Below, one piece after another: positions 62,193 through 64,000 of a stretch of DNA of 64,000 bases. Each line of letters opens with the position of its first letter. The first letter of the stretch is position 1. The stretch spans positions 1,701,741 to 1,765,740 of the forward strand of contig NZ_KB467824.1 of the NCBI RefSeq assembly GCF_000344615.1. The letters are read 5' to 3'. The notes under the pieces were generated by a model. The model was not told the DNA's origin and searched no databases. It worked only from the letters and a program-made list of their open reading frames with translations. Source of the DNA: Janthinobacterium sp. CG3 (GTDB lineage Bacteria > Pseudomonadota > Gammaproteobacteria > Burkholderiales > Burkholderiaceae_D). The position numbers and the translations under genes are program-made.

Positions 62193-62423
62193 TCAATGGC
62201 GCGGCGCCGGCGCGCCGGTTTTGGCGGCCCGGCGTGCGCGCGACGTGCTCAGGATGCGTTGAATGACCGGCTCTGGCACGCGGTTTTCCTTGAAATACGC
62301 GGTGGCGACGGTCTTGCCCAGCGTCTTGTTGAATTCGACGCCGCGCTCGACCAGTTCGGCGGTGGCGGCATCGGTCCTGGCGTTGCTGCCGACAAAGGGG
62401 TCCGGCTCGCTGTAACTGTGCAT
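62193..62423 (-). CDS. Small hypothetical protein
   Basis: A 76-residue protein, MHSYSEPDPFVGSNARTDAATAELVE then a basic C-terminal half (RILSTSRARRAAKTG). No domain is recognised and no signal peptide is present. GGAG lies eight bases before the ATG at 62423; an in-frame GTG at 62432 is less likely. It follows the FapF-like gene by 27 bases, so the two are probably co-transcribed. Confidence 0.6.
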   Translation of the reverse strand: MHSYSEPDPFVGSNARTDAATAELVERGVEFNKTLGKTVATAYFKENRVPEPVIQRILSTSRARRAAKTGAPAPRH

Positions 62424-62450
62424 GGTTGACACTCCATAGGTTTATCTCTG

Positions 62451-63806
62451 TTAAAAGGTCATCGGCACGCGCACCGTCAGCGACACGTCGGGGGTGTCCC
62501 GGGTCAAGCCGGCGCCGAGCGCGACATTCAATGACTTGTTGGCGTTCAGGCGGTAGGAGTAGCCGACCAGCAGGGTGCCCAGCTGCGTGCGCACCGAACC
62601 GGGCACGACCGCGCCGTTCTGGCGCGTGCGCCCTACCGTGTTGTGGTCGTAACCCAGGCTGAGCGAGGCTTTTTCATTCAGCGCCAGGCCGATGCCGAAG
62701 TTAAAGCCCAGCACCGCGCCCGGTTCCACCGTGCCCAGCGCTTCGGTGCCGCCGTTCAGCACCCTGCGGCTGACGTCCTTGCGCTTGAAGTTGTGCAGAT
62801 AGCTGACGCTGCCGAAAAACACCGCGGGGTCGGACGGGAACAACCAGGTAAGGCTGGGCTGCAGCGAGTAGAACCCGGAGCCGGTGGGCAGGTCCAGCGG
62901 CAGCCCGGTGCCGGTGGCGTTCAGGCCGATGCAGCGCTGCTGGCAGTCGGTGACGACCTCGAACGGGTCGCGCCCCGTGCGCGACTTGAAGCGCAGGCCG
63001 GCGACGTAATACGGTTTGTCGGCGCCGCCGTCGTTGAGTTGGTAGCGCGCCGCCAGTTCGACGTCGCCAAGGGCCTTGCCGCTGGTGTCGAAGACCCGTT
63101 CGACGGCGGTGCCGGTAAAGATTTCCCGGCTGACGGTGGCGTCGGAGCGGTACACATAGGGCAGCTTGGCCTCCACCTCGACACGGTTGCTGATGCCGGC
63201 ACGCCCGGTCAGCGCCGCCGTGAAGGTGTTGCGTTTGACCTCGCGCACGTCGATCAGGCCGATCAGCAGCGCCGGGATGACGGTGTAGCCGACCAGCGCA
63301 ACCCGGTTGCTCGACGCATAACCGAACTGCAGCGACGGTTCCAGCACAAATTTCCCCCTGGGCGTGAGCACGCCCGGTTGCTCGAACAGCGGCGCGACCT
63401 CGGGCGGACGGCCGCTGCGCACCGGCGGGCGCCCGACCGCGCCGGGGTTTTGCGCCAGCCCCAGTCCTTGCCCGGGCTCCTGCCCCTGGCTTGGCGCCGC
63501 CGGCCCGGGCGCAACCGGGTCGGCGCCGGTACCGCCCGGTCCGGTGCCGCGCTGGCCGGCCAACACCTCGCTGCCGACGCCGCCGGCACTGCGGCGCAGC
63601 TCGGCGATACTGCGGTTTTGCTCGCCGACCGAATGGCGCAGTGTTTCGAGCAATTGTTTTTGCTCGGCGAGCTGTTTTTTCATCGTTTCAAGCTGATCCA
63701 CCAGTTCGGCGCGGCTACCGTTGAATTGCTGGCCGTGCGCGGCCGCGCTCAGGAGCAGCGCCGACACGCCAGCGACACCGAAACGTACCATTTTTTTTCG
63801 TTGCAT
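62451..63806 (-). CDS. Outer-membrane beta-barrel with N-terminal coiled coil, FapF-like
   Basis: A 451-residue exported protein. A signal peptide (VRFGVAGVSALLLSAAAHG) is followed by a coiled coil (LVDQLETMKKQLAEQKQLLETLRHSVGEQNRSIAELRR), a Gly/Pro/Gln-rich linker, and a beta-barrel of the Phenol_MetA_deg-type fold (RGKFVLEPSLQFGYASSN, then repeated short strands to VRVPMTF). FapF, the outer-membrane secretion pore of functional amyloid in Pseudomonas, has exactly this order (coiled coil, then barrel), but the similarity here is structural and inferred. GAGGAG upstream fixes the ATG at 63806. The preceding gene (63887-64000) is cut by the window, so a Fap cluster cannot be checked. Confidence 0.65.
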   Translation of the reverse strand: MQRKKMVRFGVAGVSALLLSAAAHGQQFNGSRAELVDQLETMKKQLAEQKQLLETLRHSVGEQNRSIAELRRSAGGVGSEVLAGQRGTGPGGTGADPVAPGPAAPSQGQEPGQGLGLAQNPGAVGRPPVRSGRPPEVAPLFEQPGVLTPRGKFVLEPSLQFGYASSNRVALVGYTVIPALLIGLIDVREVKRNTFTAALTGRAGISNRVEVEAKLPYVYRSDATVSREIFTGTAVERVFDTSGKALGDVELAARYQLNDGGADKPYYVAGLRFKSRTGRDPFEVVTDCQQRCIGLNATGTGLPLDLPTGSGFYSLQPSLTWLFPSDPAVFFGSVSYLHNFKRKDVSRRVLNGGTEALGTVEPGAVLGFNFGIGLALNEKASLSLGYDHNTVGRTRQNGAVVPGSVRTQLGTLLVGYSYRLNANKSLNVALGAGLTRDTPDVSLTVRVPMTF

Positions 63807-63886
63807 TATTTCTCCTCGAGAATGAGTGCGAAAACCAATTACGAGCGCCGGCCAGCGCCGGCGCAACCGGGACCGGCCCGCGACGC

Positions 63887-64000
63887 TCAGCGCGCGCCGA
63901 TGGCGTTGCTAAGCGCGTTGCGCAGGCCGTCTTCAAAATTGATCATTTTTAATAACTCCAGGCTGTTGACGCTGGTGTTGATCACGGTATGGGTGCGCAG
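63887..64000 (-). CDS. C-terminal fragment of an unidentified gene (cut by the window edge)
   Basis: The last 37 residues (THTVINTSVNSLELLKMIN to the TGA at 63887) of a protein whose start lies beyond the window. It ends 80 bases before the FapF-like gene in the same direction. No family can be assigned from this piece. Confidence 0.55.
   Translation of the reverse strand: MRTHTVINTSVNSLELLKMINFEDGLRNALSNAIGAR

Overview
The window is a chromosomal stretch from a high-GC, Gram-negative heterotroph. It most resembles a betaproteobacterium of the Oxalobacteraceae (Massilia, Duganella, Janthinobacterium and relatives). The inference rests on strong third-position GC with long antisense open frames, a family I lipase with its own foldase, TonB-dependent uptake, a Tar-type chemoreceptor, and short dispersed palindromes between genes. 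No rRNA, tRNA, CRISPR array, insertion sequence or prophage was seen.

Layout. 1-7.7 kb: two unrelated peptide transporters (POT and OPT), a penicillin-binding protein 1A and a TetR regulator. 7.9-11.7 kb: secreted lipase, its foldase, and a methyl-accepting chemotaxis protein. 11.9-12.9 kb: cytosolic 5'-nucleotidase. 12.9-25.8 kb: an unusual minus-strand block. Six tightly packed genes encode an HTH-ended protein, a small protein, a possibly degenerate SPFH protein, a tandem Lon-like protein, a zinc-ribbon/SPFH/coiled-coil protein and a SHOCT-kinase-SUMF fusion. A separate 1092-residue transpeptidase-domain protein lies beside them, and a GNAT gene sits between. 26-37.8 kb: envelope proteins, ZntB, a NemR-like repressor with YqhD and DJ-1 family enzymes behind twin operators, RNase H-like protein, CheW, HD hydrolase, MFS and EamA exporters. 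38-46 kb: trpS behind what looks like a Trp-codon attenuator, YcaO, KfrA-like protein, DUF445, Lon-N protein and RhlE helicase. 46-57.9 kb: GMC oxidoreductase, TonB receptor, phosphatidylserine decarboxylase, LysR/AzoR/pirin module, acyltransferase, M14-like deacylase and a TetR/EmrE/flavin-reductase operon. 58-64 kb: solute-binding protein, a guanidine-II riboswitch controlling a Gdx exporter, ArsR plus old yellow enzyme, MBL hydrolase, and an outer-membrane barrel resembling FapF, with a further gene cut by the window edge.

Themes. Electrophile and aldehyde detoxification recurs (NemR-like/YqhD/DJ-1, ArsR/NemA, LysR/AzoR/pirin), as does small-cation efflux (EmrE-type and Gdx). The best candidates for undescribed biology are the kinase/SPFH/Lon-like operon at 12947-21669, the tandem-Trp leader before trpS at 38032-38150, and the perfect 38-bp palindrome in the lipase leader at 7905-7942. 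Functions were assigned by reading motifs; no database search was run.
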